DNA of 64,000 nucleotides from Pseudomonas sp. FP2309 (GCF_030687575.1 NZ_CP117439.1:2223501-2287500); one strand, 5' to 3'. Shown: positions 45,124-53,412, numbered from the stretch's first letter. Made by a program: numbers and translations. The notes: a model not told the origin generated them from the letters alone.

Positions 45124-46045
45124 ACGCCTGCTGCATCGCCTGCGGCGGTTGCCCGAACGCCCGTAGAAACGCCTGACGCATGCGCTCGCGATCACCAAAA
45201 CCGGTTTCGCGGGCCACCACTTCCACCGGGTGGCGGCTGGTTTCCATCAGCGCCCGTGCTGCCTCTACGCGCAGGGCTTCGATGGCCTTGGCCGGGGTTT
45301 GCCCGGTTTCTTCGCGAAACACCCGGCTGAACTGGCGCGGGCTCAGCCGGGCGACGTCGGCCAGGGCTTCCACGGACAGGTCGTGGGTGAGGTTCTCGCG
45401 TGCATAGGCCAGGGCCAATTGCACGCGGTCGGACTTGGGGTCCAGCTCCAGCAAGGCCGACAACTGCGACTGCTCGCTGCCCCGGCGCTGGGCGATCACC
45501 AGTTTGCGCGCGATGCGCCGGGCCAGGTCGCTGCCCAGGTCGTTCTCCACCATGGCCAGCGCCAGGTCCACACCGGCACTCATGCCGGCGCCCGTCCACA
45601 CCTGGCCGTCCACCACGAACAGCTTGTCTTCTTCCAGGTGGATATCCGGGTAGCGCTTGCGAAACGCCGGGGCGTGAATCCAATGGGTGGTGGTGCGTTT
45701 GCCCTCCAGCAACCCGGCTTCGGCCAGCACAAAGATGCCCATGCACAACGAGGCGACCCGCCGCGATTGCGCCGAGGCGGCCTTGACCAGTTCCAGCAGG
45801 TCGGCCTCCGGCAGGCGAAACTCCAGGTAGCCGCTGACGATCAGCGTGTCATACCCCTCGGGGCGAACGGCTGAGGTATTCACCGAAAACCCCTGGGAGG
45901 TCATCACCGCGCCGCCGCTTTCCGACACCAGATGGAACTCATACGCCGGCTCGCCGCGCAGCAGGTTCGCGCACTCGAACACCGAGCCCAGGCTGAGGCT
46001 CAGGGATTGGAAGTTCGGGTAAACCATCAGCGCAACGCTGTGCAT
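45101..46045 (-). CDS. GlxA-type regulator (DJ-1/PfpI domain plus AraC HTH)
   Basis: 314 residues: DJ-1/PfpI-like domain (about 1-185) with the elbow VASLCMGIFVLAEAGLL and HWIHAPAFRKRYPDI, then an AraC double HTH (about 215-310; SPRQFSRVFREETGQTPAKA). Family members include regulators of glycine betaine, carnitine and arginine catabolism, but none of these genes is adjacent. Start ATG 46045 follows TTGGAGAATAACG; a longer frame lacks family similarity. Confidence 0.88.
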   Translation of the reverse strand: MHSVALMVYPNFQSLSLSLGSVFECANLLRGEPAYEFHLVSESGGAVMTSQGFSVNTSAVRPEGYDTLIVSGYLEFRLPEADLLELVKAASAQSRRVASLCMGIFVLAEAGLLEGKRTTTHWIHAPAFRKRYPDIHLEEDKLFVVDGQVWTGAGMSAGVDLALAMVENDLGSDLARRIARKLVIAQRRGSEQSQLSALLELDPKSDRVQLALAYARENLTHDLSVEALADVARLSPRQFSRVFREETGQTPAKAIEALRVEAARALMETSRHPVEVVARETGFGDRERMRQAFLRAFGQPPQAMQQAFNAAPLG

Positions 46046-46184
46046 CGTTATTCTCCAAGGGGGGCGAGGGGGGGATTGTCGGCGCGCTCCGGGTAAACGG
46101 CAACCTGCTTCGAGCCATGTCCGGAATCCTTGCGTATCTGACATTGTGGGTGTTTGGCCTGGCTCCTAACATGGCCCTACGAAC

Positions 46185-46199
46185 TAGACGACTGGTCTA
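46185..46199. promoter_or_regulatory. NemR-like operator
   Basis: TAGAC-GACTG-GTCTA is a perfect 5-bp inverted repeat, 18 bases before the nemR-like start, resembling the TAGACC...GGTCTA box of NemR-type TetR repressors. Confidence 0.65.
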
Positions 46200-46216
46200 A
46201 TCGGACGGGATGAACC

Positions 46217-46825
46217 ATGAACAGCGAAACCAAAAGTGCGCGCCAGACCATTCTTGATACGGCGCAAGTGATTGTCGGCCGTAAAGGATTCTCTGCGGTG
46301 GGGTTGAACGAAATACTTCAAGCCGCCCAAGTGCCTAAAGGTTCGTTCTATCACTATTTCAATTCCAAAGATGCGTTCGGCGTTGTGCTGCTCGACACCT
46401 ACTTCGACAACTATGTGCAGGGCATGCAGCAACTGTTCGATCAGCCTGGCTTGACCCACGGCGTGAAGTTGATGCGCTATTGGCAAGCCTGGACCGACAC
46501 CCAGACCGGCTGCACCGACACTGGTAAATGCCTTGCCGTCAAACTCGGCGCCGAGGTGTCTGACCTTTCAGAGCCGATGCGTCTGGCCCTGCAGCGCGGC
46601 ACGTCACGCACTATCGATTTACTGGCGATTGCCCTGCAACGCGGCGTCGAAGACGGTTCGCTCACGCTTGGGCAACCCCCGCAAAAGCTGGCCCGGCGCC
46701 TGTACGCGCTGTGGCTGGGGAGCAGCGTCATGAGCAAGATCAGCCGTACCGGCGCGCCGTTCGATGAGGCGTTGCTGCTGACCCGACAGCTCGTGGGTCA
46801 CCCTGAACACACTGACATTCACTGA
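46217..46825 (+). CDS. nemR: TetR-family regulator, NemR-like
   Basis: 202 residues: TetR HTH at about 10-55 (GLNEILQAAQVPKGSFYHYF) and a helical sensor domain with C99 and C105 in GCTDTGKCLAVKLGAEVSD. NemR senses electrophiles and hypochlorous species through a cysteine in this region. First gene of a three-gene unit with a DJ-1-type protein and NemA, and it has a NemR-like box just upstream, so self-repression relieved by electrophiles is likely. Confidence 0.85.
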   Translation: MNSETKSARQTILDTAQVIVGRKGFSAVGLNEILQAAQVPKGSFYHYFNSKDAFGVVLLDTYFDNYVQGMQQLFDQPGLTHGVKLMRYWQAWTDTQTGCTDTGKCLAVKLGAEVSDLSEPMRLALQRGTSRTIDLLAIALQRGVEDGSLTLGQPPQKLARRLYALWLGSSVMSKISRTGAPFDEALLLTRQLVGHPEHTDIH

Positions 46826-46840
46826 TCGAGGCACTGGAAA

Positions 46841-47518
46841 ATGAAAGTATTAATGGTACTGACCTCTCACGACCAGCTTGGCGATACCGGCCGCAAGACT
46901 GGCTTCTGGCTCGAAGAGTTCGCGGCACCCTATTACGCGTTCAAGGACGCCGGCGCCGAGGTGGTGCTGGCATCCCCGGCCGGTGGCCAGCCACCACTGG
47001 ACCCCAAAAGCGATGAGCCGGATGCGCAAACCGAGCAGACCCATCGCTTTGCCACCGATTCGGCTGCGCAGCAGGCGCTGGCCAACACCATCAAGCTCGA
47101 TACCGTCAACGCTGACGACTTCGACACCGTGTTCTACCCTGGCGGCCACGGCCCGCTGTGGGACCTGGCCGAATCACCGGTGTCCATCGCCCTGATCGAA
47201 GCCTTTGAACGCGCCGGCAAGCCCATTGGTTTTGTCTGCCATGCACCGGGCGCGCTGCGTCACGTCAAGGCGGTCAATGGCGATCCGCTGATCAAGGGCC
47301 GCCGTGTGACGGGCTTCTCCAACGCCGAGGAAGAGGCCGTCGGCCTGACCCAGGTGGTGCCGTTCCTGATTGAAGATGAATTCAAGCAATTGGGTGGCAA
47401 ATATGAGAAGGGCGCCGATTGGCAATCCTTCGTTATCGAAGATGGTTTATTGGTCACAGGCCAGAACCCTGGTAGTTCCAGTGATGTCGCCAAGGCTCTG
47501 TTGAAACTCACCGCTTAA
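46841..47518 (+). CDS. DJ-1/PfpI-family protein (type 1 glutamine amidotransferase-like)
   Basis: 225 residues, HSP31/HchA-like DJ-1 fold: TSHDQLGDTGRKTGFWLEEF, FYPGGHGPLWDL and the nucleophile elbow FVCHAPGAL with C133-H134. Similar proteins handle methylglyoxal or protein glycation. It sits 15 bases after nemR and before nemA, fitting a role in reactive-carbonyl defence. Enzymatic activity is inferred from the conserved Cys-His and the N-terminal Glu. Confidence 0.88.
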   Translation: MKVLMVLTSHDQLGDTGRKTGFWLEEFAAPYYAFKDAGAEVVLASPAGGQPPLDPKSDEPDAQTEQTHRFATDSAAQQALANTIKLDTVNADDFDTVFYPGGHGPLWDLAESPVSIALIEAFERAGKPIGFVCHAPGALRHVKAVNGDPLIKGRRVTGFSNAEEEAVGLTQVVPFLIEDEFKQLGGKYEKGADWQSFVIEDGLLVTGQNPGSSSDVAKALLKLTA

Positions 47519-47538
47519 GTTAACTAACCGCTGTATTA

Positions 47539-47564
47539 ATTGGCGGCTCATAAGAGCCGCCAAT
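47539..47564 (+). other. Intercistronic hairpin ahead of nemA
   Basis: ATTGGCGGCTC-ataa-GAGCCGCCAAT is a perfect 11-bp stem 20 bases after the DJ-1 stop, followed by GCTTTT. It may terminate part of the transcription or set the nemA expression level. Confidence 0.6.
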
Positions 47565-47595
47565 GCTTTTGCTCGTCCTGAATTTGGAAGGTCCC

Positions 47596-48720
47596 ATGAC
47601 AAACAGCATTTTAAATACCCCGATCAAACTGGGTCACCACACCTTGAACAACCGTGTGGTATTGCCGCCGCTGACCCGCCAGCGCAGCGCCCAGCCCGGC
47701 GATATCGCCACCGATCTGATGGCTGAGTATTACCGTCAACGCGCGGGCGCCGGGTTCATGGTCAGCGAAGGCACGCAGATCGAGCCCCGTGGTCAGGGCT
47801 ATGCATGGACGCCGGGGATCTACACCCCGGCGCAGATCAACGGCTGGCGCAAGGTTACCGCAGCCGTGCATGCCGAGGGCGGGGTGATCTTTGCCCAGTT
47901 GTGGCATGTGGGGCGTGTTTCGCACAACGCCTTGCAGCCAGGCGGCGCCGCACCGGTGGCGCCTTCTGCATTGCCGGCGTTGCAGGCCAAGGCCTTTATC
48001 GAAACCGGGCCAGGCATGGGTGAGTTGATGCAGCCGCCGGTGCCGCGAGCCTTGGCTGCGCTGGAGATCGAGGAACTGGTCGGGCACTACGCACAAGCGG
48101 CGCGCAATGCGCTGGATGCCGGGTTTGACGGGGTAGAGATTCACTCGGCCAACGGTTACCTGGTCAACCAGTTCATCTCGGCGCATTCCAACACCCGTGA
48201 CGATGAATACGGTGGTTCGTTGGACAACCGCCTGCGCTTTCTGCGCGAGATCGTCGAGGCCGTGTGCAAGGTTGTGGGGCCGGACCGCGTGGGCGTGCGT
48301 TTTTCACCGTTGTTCAGCGGCACCGATGAAGACCGCGTCTACATCGGTCTGGTGGAAGAAGACCCGCATCACACCTATATCGAAGCGATCAAAGTGCTCG
48401 AAGCGTCGGGCATCGCCTATGTCTCCATCGCCGAGGCCGACTGGGACAACGCTCCCGTACTGCCGGACAGTTTCCGTGAAGCCGTGCGCAGCACCTTCAG
48501 CGGCCGAATTATCTACGCCGGGCGCTACACCGCTGAACGCGGTGCGAAACTGGTGGAGGCGGGGCTGGCGGACTTGATCGCGTTCGGGCGGCCATTCATT
48601 GCCAACCCGGATCTGCCGCAGCGGCTGTTCAACGGCTGGCCGTTGAATCCGCTGCGTGAAGAGGGGATGTATGGCGGCGGTGAAGCGGGGTACATCGACT
48701 ACCCGACGTACGCCGAATAA
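47596..48720 (+). CDS. nemA: N-ethylmaleimide reductase / alkene reductase (OYE family)
   Basis: 374 residues, classical Old Yellow Enzyme: LNNRVVLPPLTRQRS, FAQLWHVGRVSH, and the substrate-anchoring His/Asn pair in EIHSANGYLVNQF (about 181-184), DEYGGSLDNRLRF, and FGRPFIANPDLP for FMN. Uses NADPH to reduce alpha,beta-unsaturated carbonyls, maleimides and nitro compounds. Start ATG after GGAAGGTCCC. Part of the nemR unit, though separated from DJ-1 by a hairpin. A second, different OYE (xenA) lies at 21.2 kb. Confidence 0.93.
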   Translation: MTNSILNTPIKLGHHTLNNRVVLPPLTRQRSAQPGDIATDLMAEYYRQRAGAGFMVSEGTQIEPRGQGYAWTPGIYTPAQINGWRKVTAAVHAEGGVIFAQLWHVGRVSHNALQPGGAAPVAPSALPALQAKAFIETGPGMGELMQPPVPRALAALEIEELVGHYAQAARNALDAGFDGVEIHSANGYLVNQFISAHSNTRDDEYGGSLDNRLRFLREIVEAVCKVVGPDRVGVRFSPLFSGTDEDRVYIGLVEEDPHHTYIEAIKVLEASGIAYVSIAEADWDNAPVLPDSFREAVRSTFSGRIIYAGRYTAERGAKLVEAGLADLIAFGRPFIANPDLPQRLFNGWPLNPLREEGMYGGGEAGYIDYPTYAE

Positions 48721-48727
48721 CAGGTGC

Positions 48728-48874
48728 CAGCGCTTAAGCGCTGTATGTCGTGAGCGGGCTTGCCCCGCGCCGGGCTGCGCAGCAGCCCGGATACCGGCGA
48801 TCCAGTGCTGTCTGGACGCATGCGGTGTCGGTGTTGGGGCCGCTTCGCGCCCCAGCGCAGGCAAGCCTGCTCAC
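48728..48874. repeat. Palindrome plus REPIN between nemA and the quinone oxidoreductase
   Basis: A perfect 16-base palindrome CAGCGCTTAAGCGCTG (48728-48743) is followed by a 125-bp inverted pair of REP-like arms: GTGAGCGGGCTTGCC at 48750 and GGCAAGCCTGCTCAC ending at 48874 (one mismatch). Inside are further hairpins (GGGCTGCGCAGCAGCCC, GGGGCCGCTTCGCGCCCC). This REPIN is of a different sequence class from the GTGGGAGG type elsewhere in the window. Confidence 0.75.
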
Positions 48875-48907
48875 CACAACTGCAACCACACACCGCAGAC
48901 CAAGCGC

Positions 48908-49906
48908 TCACACCACCTGCAACACAATCTTGCCGATATGATCGCCACCTTCCATCCGTGTGTGGGCCTGGGCGGCGTCGGTGTAGTCGTACACTTTGTC
49001 GATGATCGGCATGCAGCGACCCGCTTCCAGCACCGGCCAGATGTATTCACGCAGTTGCTCGGCAATCGCGGCCTTTTCTTCCCCGGTGCGTGCGCGCAGC
49101 AGCGAGCCGGTGATCACCGCGCGTTTGCCGAGGATGGTCAACAGATCAACGTCATTCGCCTTGGCGCCACCGAGGAACCCCAGCATCACGAGATGCCCGT
49201 CCATGGCCAGGGCCTTGAGGTTATTGTTGAGGTAAGAGCCGCCCATGATGTCAAGGATCACATCCACGCCCTGGCCGTCGGTTTGTCGGGCGATGACCTC
49301 GGCAAAATCCTGCTCGCGGTAGTTGATCGGTTCCCCACCCAGGGCGGTAATGGCCGCGCATTTGTCGGCGCTGCCGGCGGTGGCGAAGGTCTGGATGCCA
49401 AATTCGCGGCACAGCATCAGCGCGGTGGTGCCGATGCCACTGGTACCACCATGGATCAGCACCCGCTGACCGGTGTGCGCATCGCCGAGGCCGAACAGGT
49501 TGGCCCAGACGGTGAAGAAGGTTTCCGGCACGGCCGCGGCCTGAATCCAGTCCATGCCTTCGGGGATCGGCAGGGCCTGGCCGGCGGGCACCGCGCAATA
49601 CTGCGCGTAGCCGCCGCCGTTGGTGAGCGCGCACACCTTGTCACCCAGCTTGAACGTCGACACACCATCGCCCAAGGCCGCCACTTCACCGGCCACTTCC
49701 AGGCCAGGATACGGGCTCATGCCGGGTTTCATCGGGTACTTGCCGGCGCGCTGCAAAGCGTCGGGGCGGTTGACCCCGGCGGCGTGCACGCGAATCAGGA
49801 TCTCGCCGGGACCGGCCACCGGGACGTCGACCTGGCGCGGTTGCAGCACCTGTGGATCGCCAGGGGTGGTGATTTCAATCAGGGTCATGTGTGCAGGGAG
49901 GGTCAT
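48908..49906 (-). CDS. NAD(P)H:quinone oxidoreductase (zinc-free MDR, PIG3-like)
   Basis: 332 residues, medium-chain reductase fold without zinc ligands: GVNRPDALQRAGKYP, GLEVAGEVAALGDGV, cofactor motif HGGTSGIGTTALML. PIG3/Qor-type enzymes reduce quinones with NADPH by one or two electrons. Convergent with nemA across a REPIN. The start overlaps the end of an MFS remnant by four bases. Confidence 0.9.
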   Translation of the reverse strand: MTLPAHMTLIEITTPGDPQVLQPRQVDVPVAGPGEILIRVHAAGVNRPDALQRAGKYPMKPGMSPYPGLEVAGEVAALGDGVSTFKLGDKVCALTNGGGYAQYCAVPAGQALPIPEGMDWIQAAAVPETFFTVWANLFGLGDAHTGQRVLIHGGTSGIGTTALMLCREFGIQTFATAGSADKCAAITALGGEPINYREQDFAEVIARQTDGQGVDVILDIMGGSYLNNNLKALAMDGHLVMLGFLGGAKANDVDLLTILGKRAVITGSLLRARTGEEKAAIAEQLREYIWPVLEAGRCMPIIDKVYDYTDAAQAHTRMEGGDHIGKIVLQVV

Positions 49907-50289
49907 TTGAGTTTACCTGTAGCGATGAGCGTATGGGTTGGGACCGCATCGGGCGGCCGTCGGTTCAGCAGGATCGTGCCCGGTTCCAGCGCCAGCGCGA
50001 CCACGATCGCCACGACGGTGATGACGAACAACACAGCATGCGGGCCGCCGCTGAGGTTGAACAGCGCTGAATAGGCAAAGCCTGCGATCGCCTGGAACGT
50101 GGCAAACGAGAGGGGCGCGCGGCGCCAGGCTGCTTGTTGCTGATGAGGGTGGGGGATCATCCCGCGGGTACGGGCGGTGACCGAGGAGAGCATCGCGGCG
50201 TATGCCGGCACTGGAGAGTAAAAAGTCAGCACAGGCTTGCAAGCGTGCCAGCCCCTGGGTGGACACAATCGAGGTCGATAACCTGTCAA
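49903..50289 (-). pseudogene. C-terminal remnant of an MFS transporter (YbfB/YjiJ-like)
   Basis: The frame ending at 49903 holds a C-terminal transporter-like segment from about 50190 down: AAWRRAPLSFATFQAIAGFA, then YSALFNLSGGPHAVLFVITVVAIVVALALE, with two membrane helices. This matches the end of YbfB/YjiJ-type MFS proteins, which are about 390 residues; the first ten helices are missing and the upstream sequence of this ORF (rich in Pro/Arg) is not transporter-like. I read it as a 5'-truncated pseudogene that still leads into the quinone oxidoreductase gene. Confidence 0.55.
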
Positions 50290-50305
50290 TCACCAGGAAG
50301 CGCCT

Positions 50306-50692
50306 ATGAACGAATCAAAACACCAGGACCTTGGGCTGTTGTTCCTGCGAGTGAGTGGGGCGCTGTTCCTGCTGTGGGTGCATGGCGTGCCCAAGGTGCT
50401 CAACTACAGCGAACAGCTGACGCTGATCGAAGACCCGTTTCACGTGGGGGCCACTGTCACGTTGCTGCTGGCGATCTTTGCCGAGGTGGTGTGCCCCGTA
50501 TTGATCGTGGTCGGTGTCTGGGTGCGGCTGGCGTGCCTGCCGATCCTGGCGGTGCTATTGATCGCCATGCTGGTGGTGCATCCGCAGTGGACGTTATTGG
50601 AAGGGCAGTTTGGCTGGTTGTTGCTGATCATCTTCACCAGCGTACTGATCGCCGGGCCGGGTCGACTTACCCTGGGGCAGCGTTTTACCTGA
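50306..50692 (+). CDS. DoxX-family membrane protein
   Basis: 128 residues with four membrane helices; GLLFLRVSGALFLLWVHGVPK at the start and LLLAIFAEVVCPVLIVVGV mid-protein are typical of DoxX/DoxD-like proteins. Role in this organism unknown; relatives take part in thiosulfate oxidation or redox balance. Ends right before a bidirectional terminator. Confidence 0.87.
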   Translation: MNESKHQDLGLLFLRVSGALFLLWVHGVPKVLNYSEQLTLIEDPFHVGATVTLLLAIFAEVVCPVLIVVGVWVRLACLPILAVLLIAMLVVHPQWTLLEGQFGWLLLIIFTSVLIAGPGRLTLGQRFT

Positions 50693-50694
50693 AC

Positions 50695-50720
50695 AAAAAA
50701 GGCCGGGCGAGCCCGGCCAA
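50695..50720. terminator. Bidirectional terminator between doxX and the alpha/beta hydrolase
   Basis: GGCCGGGC-ga-GCCCGGCC preceded by six A, so on the minus strand it is a stem followed by six T; serves the minus-strand hydrolase gene best. Confidence 0.85.
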
Positions 50721-50747
50721 AGTAAGGAGAGCGGTGTTTCAGGCGTT

Positions 50748-51566
50748 TCAGCGGTTCAGGAACGCCAGCAAGTCTTCATTCAAGGCCTGGGCGTGGGTCA
50801 CGGCAAAACCGTGCGGCGCATCCTTGTACACCTTCAGTTCGGCGCCCTTGATCATCTGGGCCGCCACCTTGCCGGTGGTTTCGAACGGCACGATCTGATC
50901 GCCATCGCCATGGATCACCAGGGTCGGCACGTCGATACTGGCCATGTCCGGGCGGAAGTCGGTTTTGGAGAAAGCCGACACACAATCCACCGTCGACTTG
51001 AGCGAGGCCAGCATCGCGATCTGCAAGGTTTGGCTCAGGGTGCCGGCGGAGACCACCTGGCCTTTGTTAAGGCCGAAAAATGGCGTGTTGAAGTCCGAGA
51101 TGAACTGCGCGCGGTCCTTGAGCAGGCCAGCCTCGATACCGACGAACACCTCGGCCGGCACGCCCTGCGGGTAATCGGCGGTCTGGCCGAAGATCGGCGT
51201 CACCGCCCCCAGCAAGACCAGGCCGGCCACCCGTGCGCTGCCGTGGCGGGCGATGTAGCGCGTCACATCGCCGCCGCCCATGGAGAAGCCCACCAGGGTC
51301 ACGTCCTCAAGGTCCAGGTGTTCGATCAACTGGGCAATGTCATCGGCGAAGGTGTTGTAGTCGTTGCCGGTCCACGGCTGGTCCGAGCGGCCGAAGCCTC
51401 GGCGGTCGAAGGCGATGGTGCGGTAGCCTCGACTGCTCAGGTATTCCATCTGGTATTCCCACATGTCGGCATCCAGCGGCCAGCCGTGGCTGAACAGCAC
51501 GGGTTTACCGCTGCCCCAGTCCTTGTAGTAGATCTGGGTACCGTCTTTGGCAACGAAAGTGCTCAT
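50748..51566 (-). CDS. Alpha/beta hydrolase, non-heme chloroperoxidase/arylesterase type
   Basis: 272 residues. Oxyanion region FSHGWPLDADMW, nucleophile S95 in GFSMGGGDVTRYIA, acid in VIHGDGDQIVPF and His in PHGFAVTH. This is the cofactor-free haloperoxidase/arylesterase group (P. fluorescens aryl esterase). Natural role uncertain: ester hydrolysis with side perhydrolase activity. Single gene with its own terminator. Confidence 0.9.
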   Translation of the reverse strand: MSTFVAKDGTQIYYKDWGSGKPVLFSHGWPLDADMWEYQMEYLSSRGYRTIAFDRRGFGRSDQPWTGNDYNTFADDIAQLIEHLDLEDVTLVGFSMGGGDVTRYIARHGSARVAGLVLLGAVTPIFGQTADYPQGVPAEVFVGIEAGLLKDRAQFISDFNTPFFGLNKGQVVSAGTLSQTLQIAMLASLKSTVDCVSAFSKTDFRPDMASIDVPTLVIHGDGDQIVPFETTGKVAAQMIKGAELKVYKDAPHGFAVTHAQALNEDLLAFLNR

Positions 51567-51659
51567 GCAAAAACTCCTGGTTGAGGGGGCGAGAAGACGC
51601 AGTTCACTATCGCGCCAACAGGGACGGCGGGCTTGTACGGGTGTGCTAGGTTGGACGGT

Positions 51660-51974
51660 TCAGGGGCGTTGTGGCTTGACCGACGTGCCGAACGTATTGC
51701 CCATGCGCACGCTCGTCGCTGCCGGCGTGGATAAACCCACCGCGTTCGGCGCTCGTTTTTCCACGGACAGGTTCTGCGCCTCGCGGTTTTTCTTGGCGGC
51801 CTTGGCTGCATTCGTGTCATTGCCCAGCTGCCTGCCCAGGCAGCCATAGTCGGGCGCCTTGTACCCATCCACTGAAACCTCGGTGCAACTACCGGGCGCG
51901 TTTTCGGCGTGGGCGAGCGCAGGCAGGGCGGCGCACAGCAACAGGCTGGCGAGGGTGGTGAGCAGCTTCATCAT
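51660..51974 (-). CDS. Small exported protein of unknown function
   Basis: 104 residues: signal peptide about 1-23 (cleavage after ALAHA), then a mature part with two cysteines (SCTEVSVDGYKAPDYGCLG) and a Lys/Ala-rich middle. No family recognised. Start may be either of two adjacent Met codons. It is divergent from vreA. Confidence 0.7.
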   Translation of the reverse strand: MMKLLTTLASLLLCAALPALAHAENAPGSCTEVSVDGYKAPDYGCLGRQLGNDTNAAKAAKKNREAQNLSVEKRAPNAVGLSTPAATSVRMGNTFGTSVKPQRP

Positions 51975-52125
51975 GGCCTCCTGGCGGGCCCGAGGGAGTG
52001 GGCCGGTTAGGCTTGAAAGTGTAGAGCAGCGGGTCTCTCGTCACCGTGATGTTTTTTTTGCTGGCGCCGTAACATCAGATTCATAAACGGGCCTCAGGAT
52101 GACGGTTTTCTAGGGCGCGTCGGCC

Positions 52126-52833
52126 GTGCAGCGATGCAGAGCGGGGGGTGAACAGGGGGGCTGGAGGCGCCGTGTATGCGCCTTGGTCTTGCTGTTGCTG
52201 CTGGTCGGCGCGCGCGTGGTGCAGGCCCAGACGCCGCTGTTGCCGCTCGACCTGCCGGCGCAAGACTTGGAACAGGCACTGCAAGCCTACAGCCGCGCCA
52301 CCGGCATGGCGGTGTTGGTGGACCGCGAATTGACGCGGGGCCGGCGCTCCATCGGGGTGCGCGGGCGCTATACCGCGCAGGAGGCTCTGGCGATGTTGCT
52401 GACAGGGAGTGGCCTGATGGCACGTTATGCACGCAGCGATGCGTTCACCTTGCAGTTGCCCGAGGTCAGTCAGCCGCCCCAGACGGCTGGCGCGGCGGCG
52501 CGCAACGCCACGCGCATCAACAACAGCTATGCCACGGCCTTGCAACAGGCCATTGAAACCAGCCTGTGCCGGTCGCCGCTCACGCGCCCCGGCAGTTTTC
52601 GTGCGCTGGTGCAGGTGTGGGTCAACCGTGACGGGGTGATCGAACACAGCCGGCTGGTCAGCTCCACCGGCGATGAACAACGCGATGAAGCACTGGTACG
52701 CAGCCTGGGAACTGCACGGGTGGACCGCCCGGCGCCGAGTTCGCTGCGCCAACCGGTGACTTTACTTTTGATGCCCGACACAACAGGAACGCGCATGGAA
52801 TGCACAGCAGCAACGGGAGCCTTGGGCGGATGA
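52126..52833 (+). CDS. vreA: VreA-like cell-surface signalling protein (STN domain, TonB-C-like domain, no barrel)
   Basis: 235 residues from a GTG start (no better start is visible; the N-terminus is uncertain). Signal sequence about 17-35 (ALVLLLLLVGARVVQAQ), STN domain about 36-110 (LDLPAQDLEQALQAYSRATG; GRYTAQEALAMLLTGSGL) and a C-terminal TonB-C-like domain (SFRALVQVWVNRDGVIEHSR). This domain pair without receptor plug or barrel is exactly that of P. aeruginosa VreA (PA0674) of the PUMA3 system. It overlaps vreI by four bases, and vreR and the hxc genes follow in the same order. Probably works in the periplasm on VreR. Confidence 0.85.
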   Translation: MQRCRAGGEQGGWRRRVCALVLLLLLVGARVVQAQTPLLPLDLPAQDLEQALQAYSRATGMAVLVDRELTRGRRSIGVRGRYTAQEALAMLLTGSGLMARYARSDAFTLQLPEVSQPPQTAGAAARNATRINNSYATALQQAIETSLCRSPLTRPGSFRALVQVWVNRDGVIEHSRLVSSTGDEQRDEALVRSLGTARVDRPAPSSLRQPVTLLLMPDTTGTRMECTAATGALGG

Positions 52834-53375
52834 AAAATACCGGCCACAGTGCGATGGTCAGCTTGTTCCTGGCCTCCTATGAAGACTTCAAGGTACGTTT
52901 GCGCAAGCGTCTGGGCTCGGAAGACCTGGCCAATGACGTGCTGCACGAAACCTACCTGCGCGTCGACCGCATGGACGTGCCGCCGAACCTGGCGCAACCG
53001 AATGCCTACCTGTACCGCATGGCCCTCAACATCGCCGCCGACCGCCGTCAGGCCGATGCGCGTCTGCTCACCGGCAGCGAGGTGGAAGAACTGCTGCAAA
53101 GCGCCGACGAAGCCCAGGACCCGTCGCGGGTGGTGGGCGGCCAGAAAGAAATCCAATCCCTGGTCAAGGCGCTCTACGAACTGCCGGCCCGTCGGCGCAA
53201 GATCCTGATCGCCGCCCGCCTCGAAGAAGCGCCGCACCTGGAGATCTCCCAGCGTTTCGGCATTTCTACGCGCATGGTCGAGAAAGAAATCAAGGCCGCC
53301 CTGGGCCACTGCGCCAAGCGCCTGGAAAGAAAAGTGATCCAGCGGTTCGGTCCCGGGGCCGGAAAACCGTCTTAG
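52830..53375 (+). CDS. vreI: ECF sigma factor VreI
   Basis: 181 residues, sigma70 ECF of the FecI/iron-starvation type: region 2 (LANDVLHETYLRVDRMDVPP, then NAYLYRMALNIAADRRQ) and region 4 (LYELPARRRKILIAARLEEA; HLEISQRFGISTRMVEKEIK). In P. aeruginosa VreI with VreA and VreR controls the hxc genes under low phosphate and virulence genes. Start ATG overlaps the vreA stop (ATGA). Confidence 0.9.
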   Translation: MKNTGHSAMVSLFLASYEDFKVRLRKRLGSEDLANDVLHETYLRVDRMDVPPNLAQPNAYLYRMALNIAADRRQADARLLTGSEVEELLQSADEAQDPSRVVGGQKEIQSLVKALYELPARRRKILIAARLEEAPHLEISQRFGISTRMVEKEIKAALGHCAKRLERKVIQRFGPGAGKPS

Positions 53376-53412
53376 TGTTGAGTCCCTGAAAAATCCGTGA
53401 GTATGTGCGCGC

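Noticed and set aside
48656..50074. 472-codon plus-strand frame spanning the end of nemA, the REPIN and the quinone oxidoreductase
   Set aside because: It crosses a repeat and two real genes, and the encoded sequence has no family-like features.
49913..50293. Alternative 126-codon minus-strand frame over the MFS remnant
   Set aside because: Lacks the hydrophobic segments; the neighbouring frame ending at 49903 carries the recognisable transporter helices.
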